Of a DNA stretch of 12,605 nt, positions 1 through 7,991 are shown piece after piece. This stretch comes from Chlorobiales bacterium (lineage in GTDB: Bacteria; Bacteroidota; Chlorobiia; Chlorobiales; Chlorobiaceae): positions 1 to 12,605 of the forward strand of contig JAKSCY010000145.1 in the NCBI GenBank assembly GCA_022360355.1, read 5' to 3'. The position numbers were made by a program, and so were the translations under genes. Below the pieces are notes generated by a model, which saw nothing but the letters and a program-made list of their open reading frames with translations, was not told the origin of the DNA and made no database searches. Position 1 is the stretch's first letter, and every line of letters starts with the position of its first letter.

Positions 1-119
1 ATTCCTCTTCGCTGATTCCGGGCCATGGTGGGGTTCTCGACCGCTTTGATACGGTTATGTTTATGTCGCCGCTGCTGTATTGCTATGTGTATTTCGTTGA
101 GGTTGTGACTGGATTGTAG
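1..119 (+). CDS. cdsA: Phosphatidate cytidylyltransferase, C-terminal end only
   Basis: This is the last 39 codons (first whole codon at 3, TAG at 117-119) of a gene that enters from the left edge. The product reads SLIPGHGGVLDRFDTVMF and then a hydrophobic tail. The run PGHGGVLDRFD is the core of the CdsA family signature, in which the His-Gly-Gly and Asp-Arg-x-Asp residues lie near the metal/CTP site. The enzyme makes CDP-diacylglycerol from phosphatidic acid and CTP in the inner membrane, the entry point to phospholipid synthesis. The rest of the protein, normally about 260-300 residues with several membrane segments, lies outside the window. The family call is firm because the signature is almost complete. 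Confidence 0.93.
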   Translation, partial: SSSLIPGHGGVLDRFDTVMFMSPLLYCYVYFVEVVTGL

Positions 120-125
120 GGAATC

Positions 126-254
126 TTGTGTATATTACAAGCCGTTTTTCTTTTGTCTGTATTGAGCGGTTGTTCGGGCTCGCCGGCAACGCCAGGGCAA
201 TTTGAAATGATCAATTCCGGTTTTGCGGGGACAACATCAGGTTTGCTGTCATAA
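126..254 (+). CDS. Candidate very small lipoprotein (42 aa)
   Basis: This is a 43-codon reading frame starting at TTG (126) and ending at TAA (252-254). The peptide has a hydrophobic stretch at residues 3-13 (ILQAVFLLSVL), then a textbook lipobox L-S-G-C with the Cys at residue 16, then a Ser/Gly/Pro-rich tail of 26 residues. Signal peptidase II could cleave before Cys16. Two contextual signs support it. The AGGGA at 118-122 is a possible, closely spaced ribosome site, and its stop codon overlaps the next start as TAATG, a common translational coupling layout. Against it: the start is TTG, the N-terminus has no Lys or Arg, and the mature part is tiny. It is in the same frame as cdsA, directly after its stop. 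I do not recognise a family and assign no function. Confidence 0.45.
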   Translation: MCILQAVFLLSVLSGCSGSPATPGQFEMINSGFAGTTSGLLS

Positions 255-724
255 TGAAGATTGAAGGTTTGCTTTCCGAAAAATACATAAAGTTAAATCT
301 TGAGCTGGCGACCAAGGCTGAGGTGATAGATAGAATGCTCCTGATTGCGGGCACACACCCCGGCGTGCAAAATCTCAGTAAGCTGCGCCATGATGTGCTG
401 AAACGTGAAAAGGAGATGTCAACAGGGATAGGCAAACAGATTGCACTTCCCCATGCAAAAACCGATGCGGTATCAGTTCCGGTGCTTGCTCTTGCTACGC
501 TCAAAAACAGGATTAACTTCGAATCGATAGATAACGAGCCTGTTGGAGTTGTGTTTCTGCTTGCTACTCCCGAAGAGATGCTTGCAGAGCACCTGAAGTT
601 TCTGGGTCGTATTACCCGCCTTGCCGGAAGGGCGGATGTCAGGGAGAAGCTGATGGCCGCACTTGCTTCATCCGATGTCCTTGAGCTGTTCAGGGAAGAG
701 GAAAAAGATTTTCCACAGATTTAA
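254..724 (+). CDS. PTS EIIA type-2 domain protein (PtsN/EIIA-fructose family)
   Basis: This 156-residue protein is one EIIA domain of the mannitol/fructose/PtsN class and nothing else. The phosphorylated histidine is His67 in the motif [13 protein letters not shown], preceded by STGIG (56-60), as is typical of the family. A second family stretch, [12 protein letters not shown], follows at 97-108. Such proteins accept phosphate from HPr. Stand-alone copies usually act as regulators (the nitrogen PTS of proteobacteria) rather than in sugar uptake, and no EIIB or EIIC gene lies nearby, so a regulatory role is inferred. The ATG at 254 shares its A with the TAA of the small upstream frame. An AGG at 239-241 is a weak ribosome site 12 bases away, so expression may depend on coupling. 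hisS follows after 31 bases. I did not assign ptsN because orthology cannot be shown here. Confidence 0.9.
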   Translation: MKIEGLLSEKYIKLNLELATKAEVIDRMLLIAGTHPGVQNLSKLRHDVLKREKEMSTGIGKQIALPHAKTDAVSVPVLALATLKNRINFESIDNEPVGVVFLLATPEEMLAEHLKFLGRITRLAGRADVREKLMAALASSDVLELFREEEKDFPQI

Positions 725-755
725 ACCATCAACGTGGCTTGTAAAAACGGTAACT

Positions 756-2048
756 ATGCTGCAATACCGCGCGGTGAAGGGAACGAAAGATATATTTCCT
801 GACGAAATCAGTTCGTGGAAACATGTTGAAGGGGTTATCCACAGGGTTGCAGGGCTTTACGGATTTCAGGAAATCCGCACACCTGTTTTTGAGTATACCG
901 AACTTTTTCAACGCAGCATAGGGACGACAACCGACATAGTCGGTAAGGAAATGTTCACCTTCAAGCCTGAACCGGACGGGCGGTCTGTGACATTGCGTCC
1001 CGAGATGACGGCCGGGGTGATGCGCGCATGTCTTCAGGGAAATCTTTTAGCCCTTTCTCCGATTCACAAACTGTATTATATCGCTGAACTGTTTCGCAAA
1101 GAGCGTCCGCAGGCGGGGCGTCAGCGCCAGTTTTCACAGTTCGGTGCTGAAATGCTGGGGGCGTCTTCTCCCGAGGCTGTCGCGGAGACTATAGGCATGA
1201 TGATGCATGTTTTTACAGCTCTGGGAGTGACAGGGCTCAGGCTGAGGATAAACACTCTCGGTGATTTTGAAGACCGTGCCCGTTACAAAAAAACATTGAG
1301 AGAATATCTCGAACCGTATGCCTCTCTTTTTGACGAGCAGTTGAGAGAGCGTATGGATAAAAATCCCCTTCGCATTCTTGATTCCAAGAGCCCTGATATT
1401 CAGGCAGTCATTGCCGATGCTCCGAAACTTCGGGATTTTCTGAGTCCGCCGACTCTTGGAGAGTTTGATCAGGTGTTGCTTTATCTGGATCAGAAAGCCA
1501 TAACATATACCATTGACCCTTTGCTTGTCAGGGGGCTGGATTATTACTGTCATACAGCTTTTGAGGTTGTAAGCCCGGAACTCGGGGCACAGGATGCCAT
1601 AGGAGGAGGTGGTCGTTACGATGGTCTTGCAAGACAGCTTGGCAGTAAATCCGATGTTCCCGCAGTAGGGTTTGCCGTTGGCATGGAAAGATTGCTGATT
1701 ACCATGGAAAAGCAAGGCCTGCTTGAGCATATCGAGCCGGAAGGGCCGCAGGTATATGTTGTACTTCAGGATCGTGAACTGAAAAGTTATGCCGTTGACG
1801 TTTGCGATTCGTTGCGCAGGTCGGGGATAAGGTCGGAAATGGATCTTGGCGGGAGAAGCATTAAAGCCCAGATGCGTGAAGCTAACAAGGTAGGTGCTGC
1901 TTATGCTCTGTTTGTAGGCCGCAACGAGGTGGAGTCCCGGACATACGGGTTGAAAGATCTCAAGACAGCCGAACAGGAGTGTTTCTCGCTGCAGGAGATT
2001 GTTTCAAGGATCGGCAAAGATGTCGTGACAAGGTCCGCGCGAGAGTAA
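756..2048 (+). CDS. hisS: Histidyl-tRNA synthetase
   Basis: This is a class II aminoacyl-tRNA synthetase of 430 residues that charges tRNA-His with histidine in the cytoplasm. The N-terminus ([14 protein letters not shown]) is typical. Motif 2 is at 113-130 with [18 protein letters not shown], where Arg supports ATP binding. The two histidine-specific motifs are LVRGLDYY at 257-264 and GGGGRYDGL at 283-291. Motif 3, GFAVGMERL, is at 305-313. Residues from about 330 form the anticodon-binding domain. The length matches the usual 420-430. I chose the ATG at 756 because the longer frame from a TTG at 663 adds residues unlike any HisRS and overlaps the EIIA gene. No good Shine-Dalgarno sequence precedes it. 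The gene lies 31 bases after the EIIA gene and is probably cotranscribed with it. Confidence 0.97.
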   Translation: MLQYRAVKGTKDIFPDEISSWKHVEGVIHRVAGLYGFQEIRTPVFEYTELFQRSIGTTTDIVGKEMFTFKPEPDGRSVTLRPEMTAGVMRACLQGNLLALSPIHKLYYIAELFRKERPQAGRQRQFSQFGAEMLGASSPEAVAETIGMMMHVFTALGVTGLRLRINTLGDFEDRARYKKTLREYLEPYASLFDEQLRERMDKNPLRILDSKSPDIQAVIADAPKLRDFLSPPTLGEFDQVLLYLDQKAITYTIDPLLVRGLDYYCHTAFEVVSPELGAQDAIGGGGRYDGLARQLGSKSDVPAVGFAVGMERLLITMEKQGLLEHIEPEGPQVYVVLQDRELKSYAVDVCDSLRRSGIRSEMDLGGRSIKAQMREANKVGAAYALFVGRNEVESRTYGLKDLKTAEQECFSLQEIVSRIGKDVVTRSARE

Positions 2049-2224
2049 TAATCAGCTTCCCTCGTGCAGCGCAGGCAGGAAGAAATGAGATGTCCTGTCC
2101 TGTCAAGTCTGGGGGGCAGAAAAGGGCTTGCAGGTTGAGCAGGAGAGTTGTTGATGGTTTGTTGTAGTGAAGCATCAGGAAAAAGGATCTGGAACTTTTG
2201 AATGGACGAAACGGCAGGTGGGCA

Positions 2225-2491
2225 ATGACTCTTGGGCGAAATTCTGAAAAGAATGTTACTTTTTATACAAAGCCGGGATGCTCGCTGTGTGAAAAAGCGA
2301 TGGTCATAGTAAGCCGGGTAATGGAGGACATACCGTTTCATCTTGAAGTTACTGACATTACGCGGTTTCCTGCACTGATCCAGGAGTACGGGTTGCATAT
2401 TCCGGTTGTCTGCATTGACGGTGTCGAGGTTTTCAGGTTTCATGTCGATGAAGCAAAATTTCGGTCCCGGCTTTCCGGCGCCGGGAAGTAG
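2225..2491 (+). CDS. Glutaredoxin-like thiol protein (DUF836 type)
   Basis: This small thioredoxin-fold protein has 88 residues. The N-terminal strand leads into YTKPGCSLCEKA, giving a CxxC redox pair at Cys19 and Cys22, followed by a long helix. HIPVVCIDG at 59-66 holds the cis-proline (Pro60) that faces the active site in this fold. The end, with FRFHVDEAKF, resembles the DUF836/glutaredoxin-like group. It probably acts as a cytoplasmic dithiol reductase or electron carrier, but the substrate is unknown and no partner gene is evident. I chose the ATG at 2225, which has AGGTGG at 2216-2221. A TTG at 2198 in the same frame would add nine residues and has AGGA at 2184-2187, so the start is uncertain. 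The gap of 176 bases from hisS is the largest in this part of the window. Confidence 0.82.
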   Translation: MTLGRNSEKNVTFYTKPGCSLCEKAMVIVSRVMEDIPFHLEVTDITRFPALIQEYGLHIPVVCIDGVEVFRFHVDEAKFRSRLSGAGK

Positions 2492-2560
2492 GGGAACAAT
2501 ACAGCTTCGAGGTTTGTTTGTGCCGTTAATAAGCAAATCTCACAATCATTACATTACGGC

Positions 2561-2776
2561 ATGCTGCGGTTTTTGTTACTCATTATTGTAATTTTTCTGC
2601 TGATAAGGGCAGTGATGCGTTTCCTCACGAGCCGCTTTTTGACACAGAAATGGCCTTTTCAGACCTTGAATCGAAATGGCAATAATGGTGCTGCATCGGC
2701 ATCCGGCGTTGCTGAGGAGGCTGATTTTGAGGTGATCGAGACGAATATTCACGAGACAGATAACCGCACAACGTAA
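2561..2776 (+). CDS. Small single-pass membrane protein, function unknown
   Basis: This 71-residue protein starts with a strongly hydrophobic stretch, residues 1-22 (MLRFLLLIIVIFLLIRAVMR at the front), fitting one membrane helix flanked by Arg. A basic segment follows, then an Asn/Ala/Ser-rich linker, and the acidic end EEADFEVIETNIHE. The overall plan (N-terminal anchor, short polar linker, acidic D/E-F-E-x-I/V tail) resembles small hypothetical proteins found in the Bacteroidetes/Chlorobi group, but that is a memory of style and I cannot name the family. Codon use looks like that of the neighbours, and the next frame overlapping its start is a shadow. There is no clear ribosome site before the ATG. 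It is the last gene before the hairpin at 2866-2886 and so may end the hisS transcription unit. Confidence 0.65.
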   Translation: MLRFLLLIIVIFLLIRAVMRFLTSRFLTQKWPFQTLNRNGNNGAASASGVAEEADFEVIETNIHETDNRTT

Positions 2777-2800
2777 GAAAGAGATGATTTCCTGTTTCGT

Positions 2801-2829
2801 TTGAACAATTTGGCCCTTTTTTATACATT
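2801..2829 (+). promoter_or_regulatory. Possible sigma-70-type promoter ahead of rimP
   Basis: TTGAAC (2801-2806) and TACATT (2824-2829) are separated by 17 bases, the preferred spacing. The TACATT match to TATAAT is moderate. A start near 2836 would give a leader of about 80 bases containing the hairpin at 2866-2886 before the rimP start. It is placed in the one clear break between the hisS group and the rimP cluster. No activity is shown, and AT-rich gaps often hold such matches by chance. Confidence 0.35.
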
Positions 2830-2865
2830 AAATCACACGTGCGGGGAGAGGACAGGACTTTTTTG

Positions 2866-2895
2866 AAAGTGGGTTGCGCCCACTTTTTTGTTTTT
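2866..2895 (+). terminator. Rho-independent terminator-like hairpin upstream of rimP
   Basis: The arms AAAGTGGG (2866-2873) and CCCACTTT (2879-2886) pair perfectly over 8 bp around the loop TTGCG, and the T-run continues at 2884-2889 and 2891-2895. It ends only 21 bases before the rimP GTG. It could end the hisS group transcript, or act as an attenuator within the rimP leader if the promoter at 2801-2829 is real. A hairpin of the form AAGTGGG...CCCACTT with T-run is, as I recall, also found ahead of rimP in proteobacteria (the rimP leader), which makes the second reading attractive. There is no matching T-run on the other strand, so it works only for + transcripts. Confidence 0.78.
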
Positions 2896-2916
2896 CTGAT
2901 ATAACGACAGTATGGC

Positions 2917-3453
2917 GTGGTAAAAAACAAGTTGTTATCGTTTATTCGTGACACTCTTGAACGTTATTCGAGTGAGGCAGGCGGCTCCGGTGAGCCGGAT
3001 ATTTTTCTTGTTGACGTTTTCGTGAAGGGTTATGTTCCTTCAGGAAGGGTCGAAATTCTGGTGGATACGGATGCAGGTATTTCGATAGCACAATGCATGT
3101 CGATTACCCGCTGGCTGAGAAACGCTCTTGAAGCGAATGAAGAGATAAAAAGTCTGGTCGGTGATGATTATGAACTGGTGGTTTCATCTCCAGGTATCGG
3201 AGCGCCGATAAAACATGTCCGGCAGTACGGGCGTCACATGGGTCGCTTGCTGAGTGTTCGGTACGCTGATGCCGGTAATGTTTCGCATGAGATTGTCGGA
3301 AGGCTTCTCGAGGCGGAAGTTCTTGAAGGGACAGCGCCGTTTATTGTTCTGGAGCCGGTAAAGACAGATAAAAGCGGGAAAAAAGAGCGCCTTGACCAGG
3401 TACGCTTGGAACTCAGCCGGATCAGCAGGGCTGTAGTGGAAGTTGAGTTCTGA
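2917..3453 (+). CDS. rimP: Ribosome maturation factor RimP
   Basis: RimP helps early 30S subunit assembly and binds near ribosomal protein S12. This copy has 178 residues, a little longer than the usual 150-160. The N-terminal alpha/beta domain contains [11 protein letters not shown] and [19 protein letters not shown] (residues 48-66). It is followed by the family hallmark [12 protein letters not shown] and then the basic [11 protein letters not shown]. The end forms the SH3-like domain. The start is a GTG at 2917, because an ATG at 2912 meets a stop after three codons and no other start lies in frame before the conserved region. No Shine-Dalgarno sequence is visible, so translation may be weak or structure-dependent. 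It heads the rimP-nusA-infB order found in most bacteria, and nusA follows after 53 bases. Confidence 0.93.
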   Translation: MVKNKLLSFIRDTLERYSSEAGGSGEPDIFLVDVFVKGYVPSGRVEILVDTDAGISIAQCMSITRWLRNALEANEEIKSLVGDDYELVVSSPGIGAPIKHVRQYGRHMGRLLSVRYADAGNVSHEIVGRLLEAEVLEGTAPFIVLEPVKTDKSGKKERLDQVRLELSRISRAVVEVEF

Positions 3454-3506
3454 AAATAGATATAAGGGAATTCGTATTTTCTTTAAAATAAAGGAATTAC
3501 AAACAG

Positions 3507-5069
3507 ATGGCAAGAAAGCAGGTAAAAGGAGAAAAGCAGGATCGTAAGGCGATGATCGCAAACGCTTTTGGCGAAATTGAGCAGTCGAAGGTTTTTCTGG
3601 ACAAACGTACGGAAAGTGCTGCTGTAAAGATGGATATCGCGGATCTCCTGAAGGATATAATACAGAAGCAGTTGCGGAAAGACTACGATCCCGAGGTTGA
3701 GGCCAATATATTTATCAATCCCGAGCGGGGCGATTTTGAGGTATATATTTTGAAAACAATAGTTGATGAGGTTGACCTGCCTTCCATTGAGATCAGCCTG
3801 GACGAGGTTCGCAAGATCGATGAATCTCTTGAGCTTGGGGATTACTATGAGGAGGGGCCTGTAAAGCTCGAGGACTATCTTACCAGAAAGTCAATACAGA
3901 TTATCAAGCAGTCTGTTCAGAAAAAGGTGCGGGATCTGGAGCGACAGGTTGTGTATGAGGAGTGTCTTGAGAAAGTGGGTGAAGTTGTCGCAGGAGAGGT
4001 CTATCAAATCCGGCAGAATGAGGTGATTTTTACCTACAATACCTCCAAGGATCACCGTGTCGAGCTTGTGCTTCCGAAGTCCGAGATGATGAGAAAAGAC
4101 AACCCCAGGCGGACTCCGAGAATGAAACTGTATGTCAAGCGTATTGAAAGAGAGAAGGTAAAAGTCAGGCAGGATGATGGTGCCATTGTCGAGAAGGAGA
4201 AGCCCGATGGCGGTATGAAGGTCATTGTTTCAAGGATTGATGATCGCTTTCTCTACAAGCTTTTTGAGAGCGAAGTGCCTGAAATTCTGGACGGGCTTAT
4301 TGTAATCAAGGGGATTGCAAGGGTGCCGGGTGAACGGGCAAAGGTGGCTGTTGAGTCAACGAGTTCGCGGATTGATCCTGTCGGCGCAAGTGTGGGGTAC
4401 AGAGGAAAGCGTATCCAGAGTATCGTCAAAGAACTGAATAATGAGAATATTGATGTTATTTATTACACGGACGATCCCCAGATCTTTATAGCTCGGGCAC
4501 TTCAGCCGGCCAAGATAGACCCTATGACGGTTCATGCCGATATGAAAACACATAAAGCAAGGGTTATGCTCAAGCCCGAGCAGATCAAGTATGCAATAGG
4601 GAAAAACGGCAACAATATTCACCTGGCGGAGCGGCTTACCGGCTATGAGGTTGATGTGTACAGGGATGTTATCGATAAATCGATGGAGGATCCCAACGAC
4701 ATCGATATTATTGAGTTCCGGGAGGAGTTTGGTGATGATATGATCTATCAGCTTCTCGATAGTGGACTTGATACAGCGAAAAAGGTACTCAAGGCAGAGG
4801 TGGAGCAGATTGAAGAAGCTCTTGTCGGTTCTTCAAAAGGTGATGAGTCGGCCATGTTCGGCAAGGGCAGGAGCACAGCCGTGAGGCAGAAAGAGAAAAA
4901 ACTCAGCGATGATGAGAAACGTTATTGGAAAAAGATCGCTGAAAACATACACAAAACGGTAAAAGATCAATTTAATGATGCAGACCTGCAGGATATTATC
5001 GATGAAGATGATGACGATTCAAAAAGTGACGATGCAGCAGGTGTTGACGGTGACGATCTGAACAGCTGA
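3507..5069 (+). CDS. nusA: Transcription termination/antitermination protein NusA
   Basis: NusA binds RNA polymerase and nascent RNA and controls pausing, termination and antitermination. This protein has 520 residues. The N-terminal polymerase-binding domain covers about 1-155. The S1 domain begins near 158 (GEVVAGEVYQI). The first KH domain follows VIVIKGIARVPGERAKVAV-like sequence (about 262-330), with GASVGYRGKRIQSI at 293-306 as its RNA-binding loop. The second KH domain has AIGKNGNNIHLAERL at 363-377. After about 445 there are none of the acidic repeats of E. coli NusA. A charged tail rich in Asp (about 497-518) takes their place. The ATG at 3507 has AAGGA at 3491-3495, 11 bases away. 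A near copy of the surrounding ATAAAGGAATT lies at 3462-3472. infB follows after 42 bases. Confidence 0.97.
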   Translation: MARKQVKGEKQDRKAMIANAFGEIEQSKVFLDKRTESAAVKMDIADLLKDIIQKQLRKDYDPEVEANIFINPERGDFEVYILKTIVDEVDLPSIEISLDEVRKIDESLELGDYYEEGPVKLEDYLTRKSIQIIKQSVQKKVRDLERQVVYEECLEKVGEVVAGEVYQIRQNEVIFTYNTSKDHRVELVLPKSEMMRKDNPRRTPRMKLYVKRIEREKVKVRQDDGAIVEKEKPDGGMKVIVSRIDDRFLYKLFESEVPEILDGLIVIKGIARVPGERAKVAVESTSSRIDPVGASVGYRGKRIQSIVKELNNENIDVIYYTDDPQIFIARALQPAKIDPMTVHADMKTHKARVMLKPEQIKYAIGKNGNNIHLAERLTGYEVDVYRDVIDKSMEDPNDIDIIEFREEFGDDMIYQLLDSGLDTAKKVLKAEVEQIEEALVGSSKGDESAMFGKGRSTAVRQKEKKLSDDEKRYWKKIAENIHKTVKDQFNDADLQDIIDEDDDDSKSDDAAGVDGDDLNS

Positions 5070-5100
5070 TAAACAACAGGGTAATCGGTTATTAAATCCA

Positions 5101-5107
5101 GAGGAGG
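5101..5107 (+). promoter_or_regulatory. Strong ribosome binding site for infB
   Basis: GAGGAGG, the best Shine-Dalgarno match in the window, lies 4 bases before the ATG at 5112. It favours this start over the in-frame ATG at 5133, whose own AGGAG (5128-5132) touches the start codon with no spacer. The weaker GAGGG at 5121-5125 would suit 5133 at 7 bases, so a second, shorter product cannot be excluded. Confidence 0.75.
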
Positions 5108-5111
5108 TTGT

Positions 5112-7877
5112 ATGTCCCCTGAGGGAAAGGAGATGAAATTTCGGATAAGTGATATTGCCAGAGAACTGCAGGTCAGCCCGCAGGAAGTGCTGCATTTTGT
5201 CAAAGAGGCAGGAGGAAAGGTTGCTTCAACATCTTCTATGGTCAAGGGAGCTATGCGTGACTTGATCCTGGATCAGTTCAGTGATGAGAAGAAACTTGTG
5301 GATAAAACCCGCAAGATTCGCGAAGAAAAGCAGATTCGCTTGTCCCGGCTTGAAGAGCAGTCCAGAAAAACATATGAGAAAGAACAGCAGCTCAAGGATA
5401 TAATCAGCGGTCGTCCGGAAAAAGCTCCAACCCAGCCGAAAACAGGGATTCATCCTGAATCGCCTGAGCCCGTTCCGGTCCGGGGGGAAACAGATGAACA
5501 GCCTGCAGCACCTATGGTGCCGGAAAATCTGCCGGAACCCGATGAAAAGACAGAGCCGGTCGGGGAAGATGCTCATCAACCGGTCGAGGCGAAAACCCCA
5601 CCGGTTGACGAGGCAGGTGATGCAGATGATGAGATGAGTGATGGAGAAGGGCAGATTACGTTTACCAGTCCCCAGAATATCGGCGGTCTTACTGTTTTCG
5701 GAACTATCGATGTTGCCCAGGGCTCTTCCGGCACGGTCGGTGAGACCGATAAAAAGAAAAAGCGGAAAAAACGCTTTAAGGAACAGGCTGATGAACTGAA
5801 AGACGAGTTCGATATAACGGTCAAGGATGAAGCGCTGGAAAAGGAAGAGGGTGTTGTTTCGAAGAAAAAGCCTTTGAAAAAGAGTTCGGAAGAGAGTCAG
5901 AAAATCACAGATGATTCCGGGGGGGCAAAGCGGAAAAAAGGCAGGAAGAAAAAGAAGCCGGAAGTTGATGAAAAGACTATCGAAAAAAATATCCGCAGCA
6001 CCATCTCCGGCATGGATGACGCCAGCGCAGGAGGGAGTTCCAGGCAGAAGTTCCGCAAGATGCGCAAGATGGAACGTGAGAAAGAGCAGGAGGCAGCCGA
6101 TGCGATTAAAGAGGCACAACGCAGCATTATCAGGGTCACGGAGTTTGCCACTGCACATGAACTCGCTGACCTTATGGGCATTACCCCAAAGGAAATTATT
6201 CAGCATTGTTTTACGATGGGAAAGTTCGTGACGATCAATCAGCGGCTCGATAAAGAGACTATCGAACTTGTTGCATTGGAATTCAGCTTTGAGGTTGAGT
6301 TTGTGTCAGAAGTTGAGGCAACGGAGATTACTGATGCGGAGGACGTGGAAGAGGATCTGGAGATCAGGCCTCCGGTTGTTACCATCATGGGGCATGTGGA
6401 TCATGGTAAGACATCTCTTCTGGACTATATTCGCAGCAGTAATGTTGTGGCCGGTGAGTCCGGAGGTATTACACAGCACATAGGGGCATACGAAGTGTCG
6501 CTTGACGGTGACCGTAAAATAACCTTTCTCGATACGCCTGGTCATGAGGCTTTCACAGCAATGCGTGCAAGGGGAGCCCAGGTGACGGATATAGTTATTC
6601 TCGTTGTTTCAGCCGATGACAGTGTTATGCCGCAGACAATCGAGGCGATCAACCATTCGAAAGCAGCAGAAGTGCCGATTGTTGTTGCCATCAACAAAAT
6701 CGACAAGCCGGATGCAAATCCGGAAAAAATTAAAACGCAACTTTCCGAAGCCGGTGTACTGGTTGAGGATTGGGGCGGTGAGTATCAGTGCCAGGAGATT
6801 TCAGCCAAACAGGGTACAGGTATTGGCGAACTCATGGAAAAAGTATTGACCGAAGCTGAAATCAGGGAACTGAAGGCGAACTTCTCGATAGATGTCCCGG
6901 CCAGGGGGATTATTGTAGAGGCGGAACTCGACAAGGGAAAGGGAGTTGTCTCAACTGTTCTTGTGCAACGGGGTTTTTTGAAAGTCGGAGATCCGTTTGT
7001 TGCAGGCCATACCATGGGACGTGTAAGAGCGCTCATGGACGAACGAGGCAAAAGAATCAGGCAAGCAGGTCCTTCCCAGCCTGTCAGTGTACTGGGTTTT
7101 GAAGACCTGCCCCAGTCAGGGGATGAATTTACGGTAATGTTTTCCGACAGGGAAGCAAAAGAAATTGCCCAGAAGAGACAGATTATCCGTCGTGAACATG
7201 AGTTCAGACGCAGTACACGCGTTAAGCTCGACAGTATAGCCCGACAGATCAAGGAGGGCCTGATGAAAGAACTGAGTGTGATCATCAAAGCTGATACGGA
7301 TGGGTCTATCCAGGCTCTTGCAGACGGATTGATGAAAATTCATAATGACGAGGTAAAAGTACAGATTATTCACCAGGGCGTCGGTCAGATAACAGAGACG
7401 GATGTGTTGCTTGCTGCTGCATCTGACGCAATTATTATAGGCTTCAGGGTCAGGCCCAATGTCAACGCAAAGAGACTGGCCGAAAAAGAGGATCTTGATG
7501 TACGTTTTTACAGCGTTATCTATCATGTGATAGAGGACATTGAACAGGCATTGGAAGGCATGCTTTCTCCCGAGCTGCATGAAGAAAGTATAGGCTCCCT
7601 TGAAATACGCCAGGTTTTCAAGGTCCCGAAAGTAGGTAATGTCGCGGGTTGTTATATGCTTGAAGGGAAGGTGTTCCGTGATTCTAAAGTTCGTCTTCTT
7701 CGTGAAGGGGTTCAGATCTATGACGGTGAGCTTGATTCGCTCAAACGCTTCAAGGATGATGTCAAAGAAGTTGACGCAGGGTATGAATGTGGATTGAATC
7801 TTAAGGGGTACAGTGATATTAAGGTGGGAGATGTTATTGAGGCATACCGCATTGTGGAGAAAAGACGAAAACTTTGA
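5112..7877 (+). CDS. infB: Translation initiation factor IF-2
   Basis: IF-2 is the GTPase that places initiator fMet-tRNA on the 30S subunit and promotes 50S joining. This copy has 921 residues. The N-terminal IF2 domain [20 protein letters not shown] is at 10-29, followed by a charged helix to about 95. A long disordered linker rich in Pro, Glu and Lys runs to about 335, including basic clusters at 214-221 and 272-282. A second IF2-N-like part covers 340-400. The GTPase domain has GHVDHGKT (427-434), DTPGHEAF (474-481), NKID (528-531) and SAK (564-566). Domains II, III and the fMet-tRNA-binding C2 domain fill the rest to KRRKL. All GTPase motifs are intact. A 326-codon frame on the other strand at 5226-6206 is a shadow of the linker. 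Confidence 0.98.
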   Translation: MSPEGKEMKFRISDIARELQVSPQEVLHFVKEAGGKVASTSSMVKGAMRDLILDQFSDEKKLVDKTRKIREEKQIRLSRLEEQSRKTYEKEQQLKDIISGRPEKAPTQPKTGIHPESPEPVPVRGETDEQPAAPMVPENLPEPDEKTEPVGEDAHQPVEAKTPPVDEAGDADDEMSDGEGQITFTSPQNIGGLTVFGTIDVAQGSSGTVGETDKKKKRKKRFKEQADELKDEFDITVKDEALEKEEGVVSKKKPLKKSSEESQKITDDSGGAKRKKGRKKKKPEVDEKTIEKNIRSTISGMDDASAGGSSRQKFRKMRKMEREKEQEAADAIKEAQRSIIRVTEFATAHELADLMGITPKEIIQHCFTMGKFVTINQRLDKETIELVALEFSFEVEFVSEVEATEITDAEDVEEDLEIRPPVVTIMGHVDHGKTSLLDYIRSSNVVAGESGGITQHIGAYEVSLDGDRKITFLDTPGHEAFTAMRARGAQVTDIVILVVSADDSVMPQTIEAINHSKAAEVPIVVAINKIDKPDANPEKIKTQLSEAGVLVEDWGGEYQCQEISAKQGTGIGELMEKVLTEAEIRELKANFSIDVPARGIIVEAELDKGKGVVSTVLVQRGFLKVGDPFVAGHTMGRVRALMDERGKRIRQAGPSQPVSVLGFEDLPQSGDEFTVMFSDREAKEIAQKRQIIRREHEFRRSTRVKLDSIARQIKEGLMKELSVIIKADTDGSIQALADGLMKIHNDEVKVQIIHQGVGQITETDVLLAAASDAIIIGFRVRPNVNAKRLAEKEDLDVRFYSVIYHVIEDIEQALEGMLSPELHEESIGSLEIRQVFKVPKVGNVAGCYMLEGKVFRDSKVRLLREGVQIYDGELDSLKRFKDDVKEVDAGYECGLNLKGYSDIKVGDVIEAYRIVEKRRKL

Positions 7878-7991
7878 AGAGCCTGAATTGAGCGTTTTAC
7901 ACTGTCCTGTTTACCGGTTTCCTCTTGCCACCGGTTATGTTTTGCAATAGGGGGACTGAATAGTTTGACCAAGGTATAGATATTTTGAAAC

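Noticed and set aside
663..755. Longer hisS start at TTG 663
   Set aside because: The extra 31 residues overlap the EIIA gene and do not resemble a HisRS N-terminus; the family opening [14 protein letters not shown] begins right after ATG 756.
1134..1730. 198-codon minus-strand frame within hisS
   Set aside because: It lies entirely antisense to a certain gene and shows no recognisable domain.
5226..6206. 326-codon open frame on the minus strand within infB
   Set aside because: It is antisense to the Lys/Glu-rich IF2 N-terminal linker, which naturally gives a Phe/Leu-rich open frame on the other strand. It has no family motifs, and infB is certain here.
7914..7936. ACCGGT hairpin after infB (arms 7914-7919 and 7931-7936)
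   Set aside because: The stem is only 6 bp with an 11-base loop and there is no T-run. ACCGGT is self-complementary, so this may be a chance repeat rather than a terminator.
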